64,000 nucleotides of DNA from Sipunculus nudus (GCA_026874595.1 CM049317.1:55772118-55836117), one strand, 5' to 3'; counted from the stretch's first letter, positions 34,556-47,117 are shown. Translations and numbers: made by a program. The notes: a model not told the origin generated them from the letters alone.

Positions 34556-36898
34556 CATTTATTGTTACTGACTAAGGAAGATGATGCCAGGGTTCGTGTC
34601 ATATTTGACTCAAATTGTGTCTTTGTATCTAAATAAAACAAAGTGTGCAGTCATAAAACATTTCTTTTTTTTAATTGTAACTCTTAGGGAAATTCTAACA
34701 GCTAATTCAGTCATCAGTGACCCATTCTTCCAGTATGGCTCTCTTATAATAACTCACCCATAATGACTCTCCCATAATAACTTTCCCAATTATATTCCAT
34801 GCTCTACCAACAGGAAAGTCATTGTACAATGTGCGAGGTTTTCCATATAGCTTTGTGAAGTCTCTGTGGGCCATAAAAACTGAATTTCGCTATATATTAC
34901 ATATGACATCCATTCCTGTATATCATGTCTCTGGCAAGTAAAATAGGTGAACATAAAGCATGCGCCTTTCCCACGTTAATTAATAAATACATGGACACTT
35001 ATATAGGCTAACATGTGATAACTCCATTATAATGTAGGTTTATTCGAATCAAACGTTTACGAGGATTTTAAATATAGCTCCTTGGGCTCAACCACATAAA
35101 TCACTGTATTTACCACATTTGTAACACCTCAGTAGCTTAAGTAAGTAGGCGCGTTTTTATCTATGCCGAGGGGTATGACATTCTGCGCGTTATTGTATCC
35201 CCTCGTGTTTCGTGTCAATGCCACCGCCAGGGGTTTTTGTTTACTCGGTCAACTTTAATCATTGTTCATTTTCATGGACGCCCCGCGATGCGGACATGCT
35301 TTGTTTGGCCCGTGGTCACACCGGATGCAAAGGGCGCTCTGGGATGTGCTGGTTCTAACTGTTTAATGGCCTTTTATGAAAGCACTTTCCATTAAATATT
35401 AGTGTGTTAGCATCAGCACGGGGGCGGTTCCAAAGGGGTGGAACAAGGCGCACTCTGTTTTCATCGGATCGATAAGCTAATGACCTATGCGAGTATACAC
35501 CAAGTCCCTAAGCCCATAATCACAAATACTTATCACGGCCGTGAGGAACTCACCCGTTACCCCCGTATTTAAGTACAAATGTTGATTAACTCGATTTCCG
35601 CTTACGTCACAGGTGGCCTACGCTTCTAGTGAGAGGTGTGAACTATTAGTGCATGGCTATATAGCATTGCAATTAAAACGGTTATACAGCCAAGACATTT
35701 GTCACTTGCAAGTATTATATAGAAATTAATTAATATTTTAAAAGTAAAAGCATATACAATGTTTGCGGAGACATGAAACTGCAACCCCCTTTATACTACT
35801 GATCAATTTGACATTTGCTTGTCACATTATTACTTTGCGATAACCTACCCCCCCCCCCCCCCGTCCAAGAAAATATCAAACTAAATAACTAGCTTTACGT
35901 ATATGCGATGAAAAATGGCAAAATGGTACATATGTACTTACATGGTCATTAAGGCTTATTAATTGTGTCGAGGTCGGGTGACATAAACCGCCCATGAATG
36001 CTAATATAATAATTCCTTCTATAATATTTACGAAGCTTTCTTCTAAGTTTCAAGTTCGTTTTGCATAAGAGATTGTAAGGGTATGTAAACACATTTCAAG
36101 GCAGATCAAGAAACATAGCTTTTGTTTGTTATTGCGCTCTTCTATAATTGCCTTCGTTGCTGCCCAGCCTGGTTATTCGGATAATAATTTATAAATTCTT
36201 TTGTCATTAAAATATCGATTGATATCGATAATCTTTTGCCAGTGACTTGTATAAGTATTTCCCCGATGATCAGCGTTTAACAAACCGGGCAGGTTATCGA
36301 TAGATCTGTGTATCAACTTTTCACCTACCAGAGTATTTTTTTTAATATAAGATGCGACCATGCCCCAGACTCCCTTCCGATGACATGTTGAAGTCAGATA
36401 TTTAAATTTCTTCTCGATTACAGGATTTTGCATGCATAAGGAATACGAATAATCCAGAAGTCATAGCTGCATGCCGTTAAGACCTTTGAGCAAATTTCTG
36501 GAGTTTTCAGCATTTTCTTTATGAAGTATGGGCAGGGTTCGCTTTAACATCTATAAGCTAGGTTCTACCCCTACCTTGAGAGAAACCTATTATCATTTGC
36601 AGTTGTGATTATTCCGTCCACTGGTTTAAGCAAATCTCGAAAATTTAAATTGCGATCTTCGCAAGACAATCTTTAGTGCAACAAGAGTTAAAACATTTAA
36701 ACACATGTGCAATCCAGTACTGTGGTATGTAACATGTTTAATACATACAGATTTCGAGGATAAGGTGGGATATTTACCCCCCCCCCCCCCCCCACACACA
36801 CACTGAGCCCCGGATCCGCCATTCAGTAAGTGCGGTCGCACTAAAGTGGTATAATCTGCGACCTCGGATGCATTAAGATTCAATCGTTTGTGTAATAT
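34556..36898. other. Unassigned stretch with a GC-richer island
   Basis: No gene recognised. The part at 35120-35650 is less AT-rich, carries more CG dinucleotides and appears single-copy in the window. C runs lie at 35848-35862 and 36777-36793. At about 34740-34790 three ~15-bp units (CCCATAATGACTCT-like) look like strays of the nearby minisatellite in inverted sense. Confidence 0.45.
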
Positions 36899-37046
36899 AC
36901 CACACCACCATGGAGCCCATGCCCGTAATTTTTGCTCAGCTGACTGTAAGTCATCTGAGCTATAGCGATCACCCTTTGTCCGTCGTCCGTCTGTCCGTCT
37001 GTCTGTCCGTCCGTCCGTCCGTCCGTCTGTCCGTCCGTCCATCCGT
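36899..37046 (+). repeat. Repeat head with GTCC/GTCT microsatellite
   Basis: GAGCTATAGCGATCACCC followed by TTTGTCCGTCGTCCG and about 60 bases of GTCC/GTCT tetranucleotides. This kind of head occurs widely in mollusc genomes in front of AT-rich tandem units, from general recollection. The long open frames crossing it (Asp-Gly-Arg-Thr repeats) are artefacts. Confidence 0.65.
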
Positions 37047-38375
37047 TAACCTCGCACAAATCGTAACCGCTGGACCTAGAAACTTGTAACTTGAAATTGT
37101 GAGAGGTCCATGAAAAAACTCCTTGGAAACCAGAAATGAGGTCTCTGTTACCCATATCCTTCGAGCTATGGGGCCCCAAATTACCCCCCAGAATAGTCAA
37201 AAATTTCATACAAAAACTTCAATATCTCATTAACTACATCACTGATGGTCATGATTTTTGGCATACATCTTAATCATGAGATGTTCCATCAGATCTTGCA
37301 GACTGGTGGCGCCACCTATATTTTTCGATTTTTTTTACGAATTCTTTTTCTCTTTTTTTGATACCTTTAAAAATGTGAACATCTGTTAACAAGGCACAAA
37401 TCATAAAGTCTTGAACTAGAATCTTCATTCTTTACACACTGAGAGACCTATGAAAAGTCTCCATGGAAACCTGAAATTAGGTCTCTGTTACCCATATCCT
37501 TTGAGGTATGGCACTCCAAAGTACAGCTCAGAATAATGGAAAATTTGATACAAAAGCTGAAGTATCTGAACAACTAATGCAGAGATCACCATAATTGTTT
37601 GCCTGGATATTGATCATGGAGTGTTTCATCAGTTTCTGCAGACTGGTGGCACCACCTGTATTTGTTCAGGTTTTTTTACGAATTTTTTTCTCTATTTTTG
37701 AGACCTTTAAAGATATGAACATCTGTTAACAGGGCACAAATCATAACAACTGGACCTAGAATCTTCATTCTTGACACACAGGGACCCCCATGAAAAGTCT
37801 CCATGGAAACCTGAAATTAGGTCTCTGTTACCCATATCCTTTAAGCTGTATGGCTCCAAATTAAAAAAATTGATACAAAAACTGCAGTATCTCAATAACT
37901 ACAACACTGATGGTCATAATTTTTCGCATACATATTGATCATGAGGTGTTCCATCAGTTTCTGCAGACTGGGTGCGCCACCTCTATTTTTTCAAATTTTT
38001 ACAATTTTTTATTTCTCTATTTTTGAGACCTTTTAAGATGTGGTTATCTGTCAACAGGGTACAAATAGTAACAACTGGACCTAGAATCTTCATTCTTGTC
38101 ATGCAAGGAGGCCCATGAAAAGTGTCTGTGGAAACCTGAAATTAGGTCTCTGTTTCCCATATCCTTCAAGCTATAGGACTCCGAAGTATCCCTTAGAATA
38201 ATGGAAAAATTGATACAAAAGCTGAAGTATCTGAATAACTAATGCAGAGATCACCATGATTCTTTGCATGTATATTGACCATTAAGTGTTTTTATTAGTT
38301 TCTGCAGACTGGTGGAGCCACCTGTATTTTTTTTAAGTTTACGCATTTTTTCTCTTTTTTTGAAATATATGTAAA
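37047..38375 (+). repeat. Four ~335-bp tandem units
   Basis: Anchor sequence near CTAGAATCTTCATTCTT lies at about 37076, 37419, 37756 and 38081, giving spacings near 343, 337 and 325. Each unit has ATCTGTTAACAGGGCACAAA-like, GGAAACCTGAAATTAGGTCT-like, TTACCCATATCCTT and CAGACTGGTGGCGCCACCT-like parts. Units are diverged from each other by perhaps 15-25% by eye, so the expansion is old. The CTGGTGG-CCACCT part also occurs at about 63810, linking this family to the one at the window's right edge. Non-coding. Confidence 0.8.
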
Positions 38376-41179
38376 TGCAGACACAATCTTGGCCTGTTGG
38401 TTAATCTGTTTGATGCTTCAGTTGAATGGGTATATACTACCATTCAGATGATAAAATTTCCTTTTGCGAATCTCTTCACAGTCAGCTGAGCGTCATGACC
38501 CATGGGTCACTTCTTCTCTCAGAAGGTCAGGCCGTTCCAAATTCCCTCTAGAGCCCATGAAAGATAATGTAAAATAACGGATAATGCTTTCCTTTTCACA
38601 CATACTTAAATCATTTTCCATGGTAAGAGGGCAAGGCCTTGAATAGCTCATGAGTCATGGCCATTTTGTTTAGAACTACCGTCAGTGGTTGGCAGATGGA
38701 TACCTTGTGCAGTGTTGTCTTCATGCATTAGACTAACGCAACACGGGTATGTATTTTGAAAAGTTAGGCTAACAGTAAAAATATATAATTATGATAAGGT
38801 AAGATCTAATTATTCGCCAATGAGGCATTGGATGTCAAACAACTGATGTACAGAACGTTAAAGAAAAATAAAACGGTGTTAAAAGGCATATGAAAATAAA
38901 ATATATACACTTTATATGTGCATACTGAACAAACATTGCACTGGGCGTGAATGAAAATCTGAGGAGATTAAATTTGTATGTAATTTACCGTATTAATCTT
39001 CCAGATTTTAAGCGTCTGATTGCTCCACTCATCTTTTAACATTATATTTGCATTTTCCTCAGTAACTAGTGGTTATTAACACTTTCAAACGTTTCAAAAG
39101 TCTGTACGATCTGCAGTTATTTTTCGTTTTGTATAATCTAACTTTATTAGCTACGCACAAAATGGTCCAACAGCAAATAATGCTGAAGGTTACCACATTT
39201 TGAACAACAGACATGTTGTTAAGTTTATATATTCCTTCCACTATGATAGCTATTCAATTTTCTAAAACAGTACGTTTGACTACTTTGACTTCATTTTTAC
39301 ATAAGGTGTCTGTGTTTTTTTTTTATCATTTAATCGCAATAGCAGTAGCGTTGTCATCAATACATGTCGGATATTAACTATATGTCTATAACTAGGTACA
39401 CTCACAACCTTAGTCTGGCTAACATGCATCAAATGCTTATGTTTACCACACTCTGTAAAAATTTGAGATACCCGATCAAAATATGATAGTGTAGAAGTCA
39501 AACAGTTTAACTTGGTAACACGGAAATTTACATTAAAAGCCTATTTAGAGATGCGTGATAACAGGCGGAATTGGTACCTTATATCAAAGGGGTAAAAATA
39601 TAAATTTTAAAAAAATGACGGTAAATGGTAGTGCTGGTTAATATCGTAAATATGGTAATAAGGCAAATACGGATCTTCTGGTGATCGCATTGATTGTATA
39701 TAGGTTTTTTTTTCTCATCTGCACTCATGGAAAACAAATTGCAAATTTGAATTAAAAAGACATTTACAAGAGATGGAAGACGTCGGAATTACTAAAAATT
39801 CTGTGTTTTTAATCCATAAATTCTCATGCACCAAGCGTGCTTTCCGTCCCTTGCTGGCAGTTCCATAACAAATCCTCGGATAAAACATGGTTCTTCCACT
39901 TTTTGTCTGAACCATTCTTGGTAAAAGTACAACAGGTGAAGTGGTGAGCAAAAACTGATATAACCCTTACATTTATACCAGCTCGAACCCATTTTATATT
40001 CTTCAAATGGAGACATATTGGCCACAGAGACAACGCCGGGACTGCCACTTAAACTGTGTTCATTGTCCACTAGACACGTGGAATAACTCCGCAGTCAGTT
40101 CCAATCAATGAGCGGCCATCCGATATTAGCTGCGGACCTGTTCTACAGCCCAAAGCACGACCGGATGCCCTTCAGACTTGGTCGCATCAGTTCAACTTGA
40201 TTCTTACACAATGGGACTGAAATAATACTTTTAACGCAACTAGCTCATTGGCTGAAGCATCTACCAGTGTCACCTCTATAGGGCTTATTTGTTGGATTTA
40301 ACAAGTGGTGTACACCTCGCGCTACTTGGGAGGGGGGGGGGGGGGCGATGTCATGCAGAGCATGCAAACCGTTAATAAAATAATTTGGAACAAAACCTGT
40401 AGCAAAAAACAAACTCTTCCGTTGTGGTTTAAATTGCTCTGTGGTTCAAAACTGGCACACGCTCCAAAGGTTGTTGATTAAATAAGTAGGTATATTTTCG
40501 GATACAATCCTTATGGACATGGTGTATGTATTCTTTTGCGCGACCTTAACGTACCGTTTATCTTTTAAATACAATGTAGCTCAGGTATTTCACACGCAAT
40601 AAATCTTTATTATTATCTTGCCTAACACAGCTCTGTCAGCCATATGTTTGTCAGCCAATTCCCGTGTTTTGGAGAAAGTCCCCCAAGGAGTGATTTTCCA
40701 GGATGAAGGAATTTGGGGAATTTCCGGTAAAAAAAGGTCAGTCAGTCCAGCCTCTATTGAGGGAAAAGACTTGCAGCATGATTCCGATAGTTCCAGTATC
40801 AGGGTTTTATTTAAGGAACTTAAATCCAGCGTCGTTACCTGTTAGCAGAAAATGTGGCCTATTGTCCCCGCCTATAAAAAAAGTAGTTTAGTATTTAAAA
40901 AAAAATAATAATAACTGTGTTTGCAAACTCATACTAAAGCCAATTTAATGTAATGGTGTATTGCCTTCATATGAGAGACCGCTGATCACCAGTTATTTAC
41001 TCATGGCCAAAAAAGTTGTTTTGCTGTCTGTAATACATGTGTGTCATATTTTCCATATATGCAACTGTACTAACTGCATGTAAACATGTTCCTTGATTAG
41101 CATATACATGCACACATAAAGTGTTTTCGCTTCACGCATATACGCTCATACATGTGTTTGCGCATATGAAAGTAAAGTC
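38376..41179. other. Unassigned non-coding stretch
   Basis: About 2.8 kb without a recognised gene. It contains a perfect 14-bp palindrome TGACCCATGGGTCA at 38496-38509 and a poly-G run at 40332-40345. Open frames at 39792-40070 (minus) and 40618-40845 (plus) show no domain I can name. Confidence 0.45.
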
Positions 41180-41429
41180 TTAGGGCCCAGTCACACATGC
41201 CTACGATCACCGACGACTTCATGGTTACGACTAGTCATTGCCGTTTACCTGCGATATGTCGCATTGGATAAGGTTTGCGGTCAAAGTGGTGCCACTTTAC
41301 GAGTGGTCGTAATCAGTCAGTGGAAGTTGTAGGGTCCGATCTGTGTGCTTTTAATTACGACCATACGACTAGTCGAAGATTACTACCGACCGATCGTTGA
41401 ATGAGACGATATGTTGTGCTATATAACTA

Positions 41430-41861
41430 CCGAATGGTCGTACGATAACTAACGACTGGTCGTACGATAACTACCGAATGGTCGTACGATAACTAACGAC
41501 TGGTCGTACGATAACTAACGACTGGTCGTACGATAACTAACGACTGGTCGTACGATAACTACCGAATGGTCGTACGATAACTAACGACTGGTCGTACGAT
41601 AACTACCGAATGGTCGTACGATAACTACCGAATGGTCGTACGATAACTAACGACTGGTCGTACGATAACTAACGACTGGTCGTACGATAACTTACGACTG
41701 GTCGTACGATAACTAACGACTGGTCGTAGTCGTACGATAACTAACGACTGGTCGTACGATAACTAACGACTGGTCGTACGATAACTACCGAATGGTCGTA
41801 CGATAACTAACGACTGGTCGTACGATAACTAACGACTGGTCGTACGATAACTAACGACTGG

Positions 41862-41863
<2 letters not shown>
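41430..41863. repeat. 22-bp tandem array, about 20 units
   Basis: Units are of two kinds, differing in ACTGG versus AATGG and CTAACG versus CTACCG around a shared GGTCGTACGATAACTA. They are interspersed without obvious regular order. Each has the 8-bp palindrome TCGTACGA, so palindromes recur every 22 bases, close to two helical turns. One unit near 41725 has a short internal duplication. Confidence 0.9.

Positions 41864-41868
<5 letters not shown>

Positions 41869-41910
<42 letters not shown>
41869..41910. repeat. (AT)n microsatellite
   Basis: Starts a few bases after the 22-bp array inside the TIR element. Confidence 0.9.
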
Positions 41911-41914
<4 letters not shown>

Positions 41915-42875
41915 AGGGTGCATTCTTTTTTATTTTTGGATCCAGGTGGTGTATCGGACCACAAAATAGTTGCAGTTCTGTCACCTACACTGGTTATATT
42001 TTGTATACAACAGAAATATGATTATAACATCTTACATTTTCCATTTTGCTCAAAGTAGATCGAAATTTGTAAAAAAAAAATCATAGATATATCGAAATGC
42101 AAACTGCATCTGGTAAAGTGATTACCTTTTTGGGTCTGCTTGATTTACAGATTATATTGTGACTATCCAGGGACACAATATACATAAAACAATTGAGTAT
42201 TTAGAAGGAGGAACTTTCTTGCTATTACAGGTGTAGAATTTCTTTGAAATATGGAGCAATATTTTGGAACTATGAATAAGGAGTTCTTTTTTTTTAAATT
42301 TCCACTATTTTGAGGGGATATATCCCTCCTATAAACTCAGCCATGCTCATGGAAGTTCCGTTCACCACATATGGTTTTATGCTATGGATCATACAAATTC
42401 AAATTTACCTGGTCCTTTTGTATATATCTCTCTATGTTCCAGTCACGTGTTCACGACAAGTCGTACGACTCGTTGAACCACTAATCGGGATCGGTCGTAA
42501 CGAGTCTTAACCCATTGGTAACTGGTCGTACCCTGTCTCACGTCCTATCGTTCGACAAGTCGGTATCAGTTTGCGACTGCTCGGTAGCTCCGATTGCTTC
42601 CGATCACATGAGACTACCTCCGACCACTCGTACGACAACATAAGAGTACCACCGATTCTCCAAAACCACTGCCGATTAGTCGTAGGATTGTGAACCGTTC
42701 ACAATCCACTTACGACTGTTTAGGAGTACTTAGGACCACTTCAGACAACCTACGACTTCTTGCGATGAGTTAGGACATGTCGTACGACCTTTCCACGACT
42801 ACTTATGATTGCGGTACGTAGGTGATCGTAACCTGTCGTAAACCGGGCGTAGGTGCATGTGTGACTGGGGCTTTA

Positions 42876-43159
42876 GGTTAGTAGTACTTACTAACTGTCT
42901 AGAACTGCGCTAATCAAAAATAAAACCTTCTTTTTTCCAGTTATAATTGCACAAATAGGTGTCAACTGTACGTTTGAATATAACTTATACATAACTGGGG
43001 GCCTTTGAAATATCAGCGTTTAGGTGAAAGCATCAATTGGTTTCATTTCTGGATGTATCATAAACCGATAATTCACAAAATTCCTTCGGGAAATTGGTGT
43101 AGTGGAGAACAGGAAGGGTCACGACTCTCAACCCTCCCCTTACTCTAATTAAATAATAC
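42876..43159. other. Short unassigned stretch
   Basis: No gene recognised between the TIR element and the hairpin. Confidence 0.5.
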
Positions 43160-43287
43160 GTCGAGTTTTATTCCCTCTGCGTTTCCGCTCCATCGACCTA
43201 TTGTGACATTAAGACTATTTTATCGTAGCCATGTCCATAGCCAGACATTCGATGAAGCGGGAACGCAGAGGGAGCAAAACTCTACCC
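43160..43287. repeat. Imperfect long hairpin
   Basis: Left arm (about 43163-43196: AGTTTTATTCCCTCTGCGTT and CCGCTCCATCGA) pairs with the right arm (about 43250-43283: TCGATGAAGCGGGAACGCAG and AGGGAGCAAAACT) over about 33 bases with five or so mismatches and a loop of about 53 bases. It may be a tiny foldback element or a transcribed hairpin. No other copy was noticed in this window. Confidence 0.6.
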
Positions 43288-44765
43288 ATTTTGTAATAAG
43301 AGTACCTATCCCCCTTCTTGGTCCTCGCCTCAGTATCCCAGAGAGTCAAGCGGAAAGTCAAGCCCGCTTGATCTGCCCAGTACGGAAAAAATGTGACAAC
43401 GCGCTGGGGGATTTGAGAAAGTAGGTCACATAATATCCACCCCCACAGGCATATCACAGGCGATACCACTTTACAGACGTAACACCTGTACTGTCTGGAA
43501 CCAAAACAGTCGCAAACTGCCTCCGTCATTGGTCATTGTAACTTATTAATACTTTATCCACACAAATAGGAGCATTGGCAATAATTCAAATTTATTCAAT
43601 CATTAAAAGTTTGGTTAAAGGCAGTAATTAACTCAGATTAACTCAAATTAAATAAATCTTCCCGGATATCATCACGAGATGGGGATTTCGCGTTAATTAC
43701 ATGATCCCAACGTCAGTAAAAAAATTGAACATTCCATTGTTTAAGAAGTAAGTATAATTCTTTATTGAAATTAACTTAGTCGGGCCATGTATTATTCGGC
43801 CTGTAGACAAAGTGTTCTGTTATATATTTTTATCACTGGTGTCTGTCTGATCGTCTATTATTTTGTTGTTGCCTGTAAGCAGAATTACAGAAAATCTATT
43901 GATCGTCTTTCAACGATATATCTCGGTTGGACTTGGCCAGGAAAGACGCTTTAAAATTTTTGTACTGGCCCAGTATAATCTATATCACGCGGTCTCTAAA
44001 TGGATCGGGCAGTGCGGATTGATTAACTTGACCGGTTTCAACCCGCATTGCACGTTCACACGGGCATAAGGTCAAAGCAAATTAGAGGATTGTTACTATC
44101 AGCCTTTCTCTGGATGGAAACTCCGAAAAATGTATTCGGCCATTGCTATTTGCAATGACCATTTCACTAGGTCCAAACCATTCCAGGGCGTTCATGCGGC
44201 ACTTAGCGGAGCGGATAATTCGAATCGCATTGGAAACGTTTTGAAACCAGCTCCTGTGCTGGATTCAAAACGTTTGTTCGAAAACTCTTTGGATTGCCCT
44301 GTACACTCTTAATTCGTATTAAAAATTTTGCATTTGCCGTTTGAAAGGGGTATAAGATTGTTTATCCATGAATATACCACTCGGTAGGCTTGTAAGCCTG
44401 TGCCTGGTCGGAGACTTTTGTCAGAGGGCAGAAATGGCCTGAATAAGGATTGTTTCGCCTTGCTGGGGTTATGGGCACACTGCGCAGAATCGGACTCACA
44501 AGAGTACGACGCTGCTATTTACGGTTTGTAGGCGTCACATTCTGACCCCGACAATGCACAGATGCACAATATGGCTTAGGTATCTAGTAGTGAAGGGGGT
44601 ATGGTATTCCGTTCAAGTGTGTTGGATAAGAATTGTTTCACGGCAAATTACATATACATGGGTTTTGCAGGCATGCGTACGTGAAATGTAAAAAAGAATG
44701 TGTTCCTTGATATATAACAAAGTTTTAAAGTTGATTTTAAAGTTTGAGAGTTAGGGACAAGTAGT
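43288..44765. other. Unassigned non-coding stretch
   Basis: No gene recognised. The region around 43860-44310 has short open frames with no domain signature. Confidence 0.45.
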
Positions 44766-44766
44766 T

Positions 44767-44857
44767 CCAGTGTAGCCATTTCAGATTACCCCCCTTTCAG
44801 ATAACCAAGGATAACCTTAAAAGGAGGCGGGGGTAATCTGAAATCTTTACACAGGTG
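44767..44857. mobile_element. Short ATTTCAGATTACCCC foldback element
   Basis: About 90 bp. Left CCAGTGTAGCCATTTCAGAT and right (minus strand) CCTGTGTAAAGATTTCAGAT are inverted and both run on into TACCCCC, with a ~40-base centre. It shares its terminal word with the larger repeat at 57355-58779 and is probably a minimal derivative of that family. Confidence 0.6.
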
Positions 44858-45377
44858 GTTCAACTGTGCCTAAAGAGACTCGCTTTGAGTAGAAACGATA
44901 TCTGGCGGGGAGGGGGATTTAGGTTGGTCCTCTACTTAGGGTTTTTCCCTGCTGAATAGCATTGAGGATAATCAAAGTGGTGTATCATAGCAAACCTAAG
45001 GAAATCATGAGGCGTTTCGAGTGGTTCTGTTTAGTGAAGTAAACTAAAGCTGAATCCCCCCCCCCGGGCAGTGACCCAAAGTGTTTCATGGCAAATACCA
45101 GTGGAAGAAATTCGTGCTGCATGAAAGCGTGACATCCTTTTATTTATTTTTTTCTTTTTGCTCTGCTGTCCTTATAAATGACGACTCAATTGTTGTTCAA
45201 TTAAAAAATCATTCAATAGGTTGTTATCTGTTACAAAACTGTCCATGACTTTATTATTTATTACAAACCTAAAAGAAAAAATATAGAGTTAGAGATAAAC
45301 GTCTTCTTTTTGACAGAACGTTCACGTCAACAGATAACGCTCGCGCTCATTCGCGAAAAGAATGTAACCCATTTTAA
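44858..45377. other. Unassigned non-coding stretch
   Basis: No gene recognised. Confidence 0.5.
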
Positions 45378-45544
45378 AGCCCCTGTCACAACCCGCTCCG
45401 GTCACCGCACACCGTAGAGTACCGTACGCGCGGTTTTTGGGAACGCTGGAATACTTAAGCCTCGGGCACAATCCGCTGCGGTCACCGCACACCGAAAATC
45501 ACCGTTCGGCTTTTGAAACCGCAGGAATACTTAAACGGCCGTGT

Positions 45545-45815
45545 TACGACCCATAATGTAATAACCAGCCCATAATGTAATAATGGCCCATATTTTAATA
45601 AAAACGACCCATAATGTAATAATCATACCCTGCCCATATTGTAATAAAACTGGCCCATACTGTAATAACGGCCCATAATGTAATAAAAAACGGCCCATAT
45701 TGTAGTAACGGCCCATATTGTAATGAAAAAGGACCCATTTTGTAAAAATCATACAATACCCATATTGTAATAAAACGGGAAGTGGGAAAAACGGCCCATA
45801 TTGTAATAACATATG
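45545..45815 (-). repeat. Left array of GGCCCATATTGTAATAA units
   Basis: About 12 irregularly spaced copies of a ~17-base unit near GGCCCATATTGTAATAA, spacing 18-37 bases. The right-hand array at 47435-47640 has the same unit in the opposite orientation. Confidence 0.8.
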
Positions 45816-46290
45816 TTTAAGCTGAAGAATGAATCCCAAATCTAACAGGCGATATGTCGTTTTAGAATACCTTCTAAAATGACAGCCATTTTGGTTCCTC
45901 ATTGGTATATGGGATGCAGTCATAATAGAAATCCAGTGAAAAAGTCAACATTTATGCTGTCTACGTATGTTTAATCATAATCTTCTAAACTGCATTTTTT
46001 TACAATATTGGTCTTTTTGTCCATTTTAGCCCCCACCATGCTGATTACAGTAAAGTTGAGGTAAAGTTATTACAATGTTACTCATTTATTATTACGGTAT
46101 TGGCCATTATTATAATATTGGCCGTTTTTACAACAAAATAGGCAATTTCTACTACAATATTGACCATTGTTTCGCACAAAGCATAATCTCGTAATCTCGT
46201 AAAGTCTCAGCTTTTCAAAACCACGCCGTTAGCTTCATTCTAACCACACTCACCTGATGATCGGTGTTACAGTGTTGCTTTTCTTCAGAG

Positions 46291-46344
<54 letters not shown>
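46291..46344. repeat. (TA)n microsatellite
   Basis: Pure TA array inside the TIR element. Confidence 0.9.
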
Positions 46345-46346
<2 letters not shown>

Positions 46347-46597
46347 AATGCTAACAAAGGGAAACCCCTAGCAAAAGGCCAATGGGATTGGGTTAGGCAT
46401 ATTGTTTAGATTAATTTTGTTAATGGGGACATTTCTTAATTCCTTTTATGCCACGGGATTTACATAATGCTATGAATAAAAATTTGCAAAAATAGTAAAT
46501 AGCAATATAGCATATGACTGACAAAGTAATTGGGGATCAAACTTTACTCCTTCCCTTTTCCCACGCATTTATTATTACCGATCATTTGCGGGTAACC

Positions 46598-46616
46598 GGG
46601 GGGGGGGGGGGGGGGG
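46598..46616. repeat. Poly-G run (19)
   Basis: One of the two longest G or C homopolymers in the window. Confidence 0.8.
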
Positions 46617-46734
46617 TTGGTGTTTGACCGTGAGGGATGGAGGTGGGGCAGGGGTACGGGTGAGGGTGGAGAAGGCTGAGGGAGGCTTCCCTTGCGATCG
46701 CTCGGCGATTGCAAACATCTGGTTTTTCATGGAT

Positions 46735-46805
46735 TGTACAAACAGTTGTAATAATTACTAAGAGGAACTCTCCATGGCTCAGATGGTGGCGTTCGGTAGT
46801 CTTTA
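46735..46805 (-). mobile_element. SINE copy 4 (3' fragment, inverted)
   Basis: On the minus strand it reads CCGAACGCCACCATCTGAGC, CATGGAGAGTT and TAATTATTACAACTGTTTG, matching the 3' part of the SINE body (GAACGCCAT, CCATGGAGAGTG, TTATAACTATTTG). It lies inside the TIR element. Confidence 0.6.
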
Positions 46806-47117
46806 TAGGTGTAATCGCTTTTTTAACTAATCTTAACCTGTTTGTACATCTGTATAAATCTATCTCGGTTTGGAATACGTGACAGGGCACACGCTTAGCG
46901 TCATTTATATAATATCCTGGTGTCAGGTAACTAACGCACCTGCGGGTCCTGGGTGTGTAATCATCCCCATTACTGAGTCATAACATGGAGGAACTCGCCA
47001 AATTTTGCATTCGTTTGTGATACAAACGTAATACACGGCTGAGGGGCAAAGCCTTCCAATTTTGCAGAGCGCTCACTCTGGATGGGGGCTAACCATGAAA
47101 AATCTCACCGCTCCTCG

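Larger units (their letters stand above)
41183..42872 (+). mobile_element. TTA-flanked TIR element with TCGTACGA array
   Basis: A 1,690-bp element. The left end is GGGCCCAGTCACACATGC and the right end (minus strand) AGCCCCAGTCACACATGC, 16 of 18 positions alike. TTA flanks both sides (41180-41182 and 42873-42875). Both subterminal zones are crowded with TCGTA/TACGA words. The left zone expands into a 22-bp tandem array (41430-41863), and the right zone (about 42440-42860) holds scattered diverged versions. The AT-rich middle (41870-42430) contains a (TA)n array and no transposase. The 3-bp TTA target and GGGCC start fit PIF/Harbinger, but this is inference. Confidence 0.75.

Noticed and set aside
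36626-37042. 138-codon minus-strand frame
   Set aside because: Its start is the GTCC microsatellite read as Asp-Gly-Arg-Thr, and it crosses a poly-C run. No domain.
39792-40070. 92-codon minus-strand frame
   Set aside because: No domain pattern, and overlapping open frames in other phases suggest chance.
41430-41863. Regular short repeats that look like a CRISPR array
   Set aside because: Units are adjacent 22-mers with no unique spacers, in an animal-type genome and inside a TIR element.
45531-45923. 130-codon minus-strand frame with repeated YNMGR/ITLWA-like words
   Set aside because: Produced by the inverted-unit array of the foldback element.
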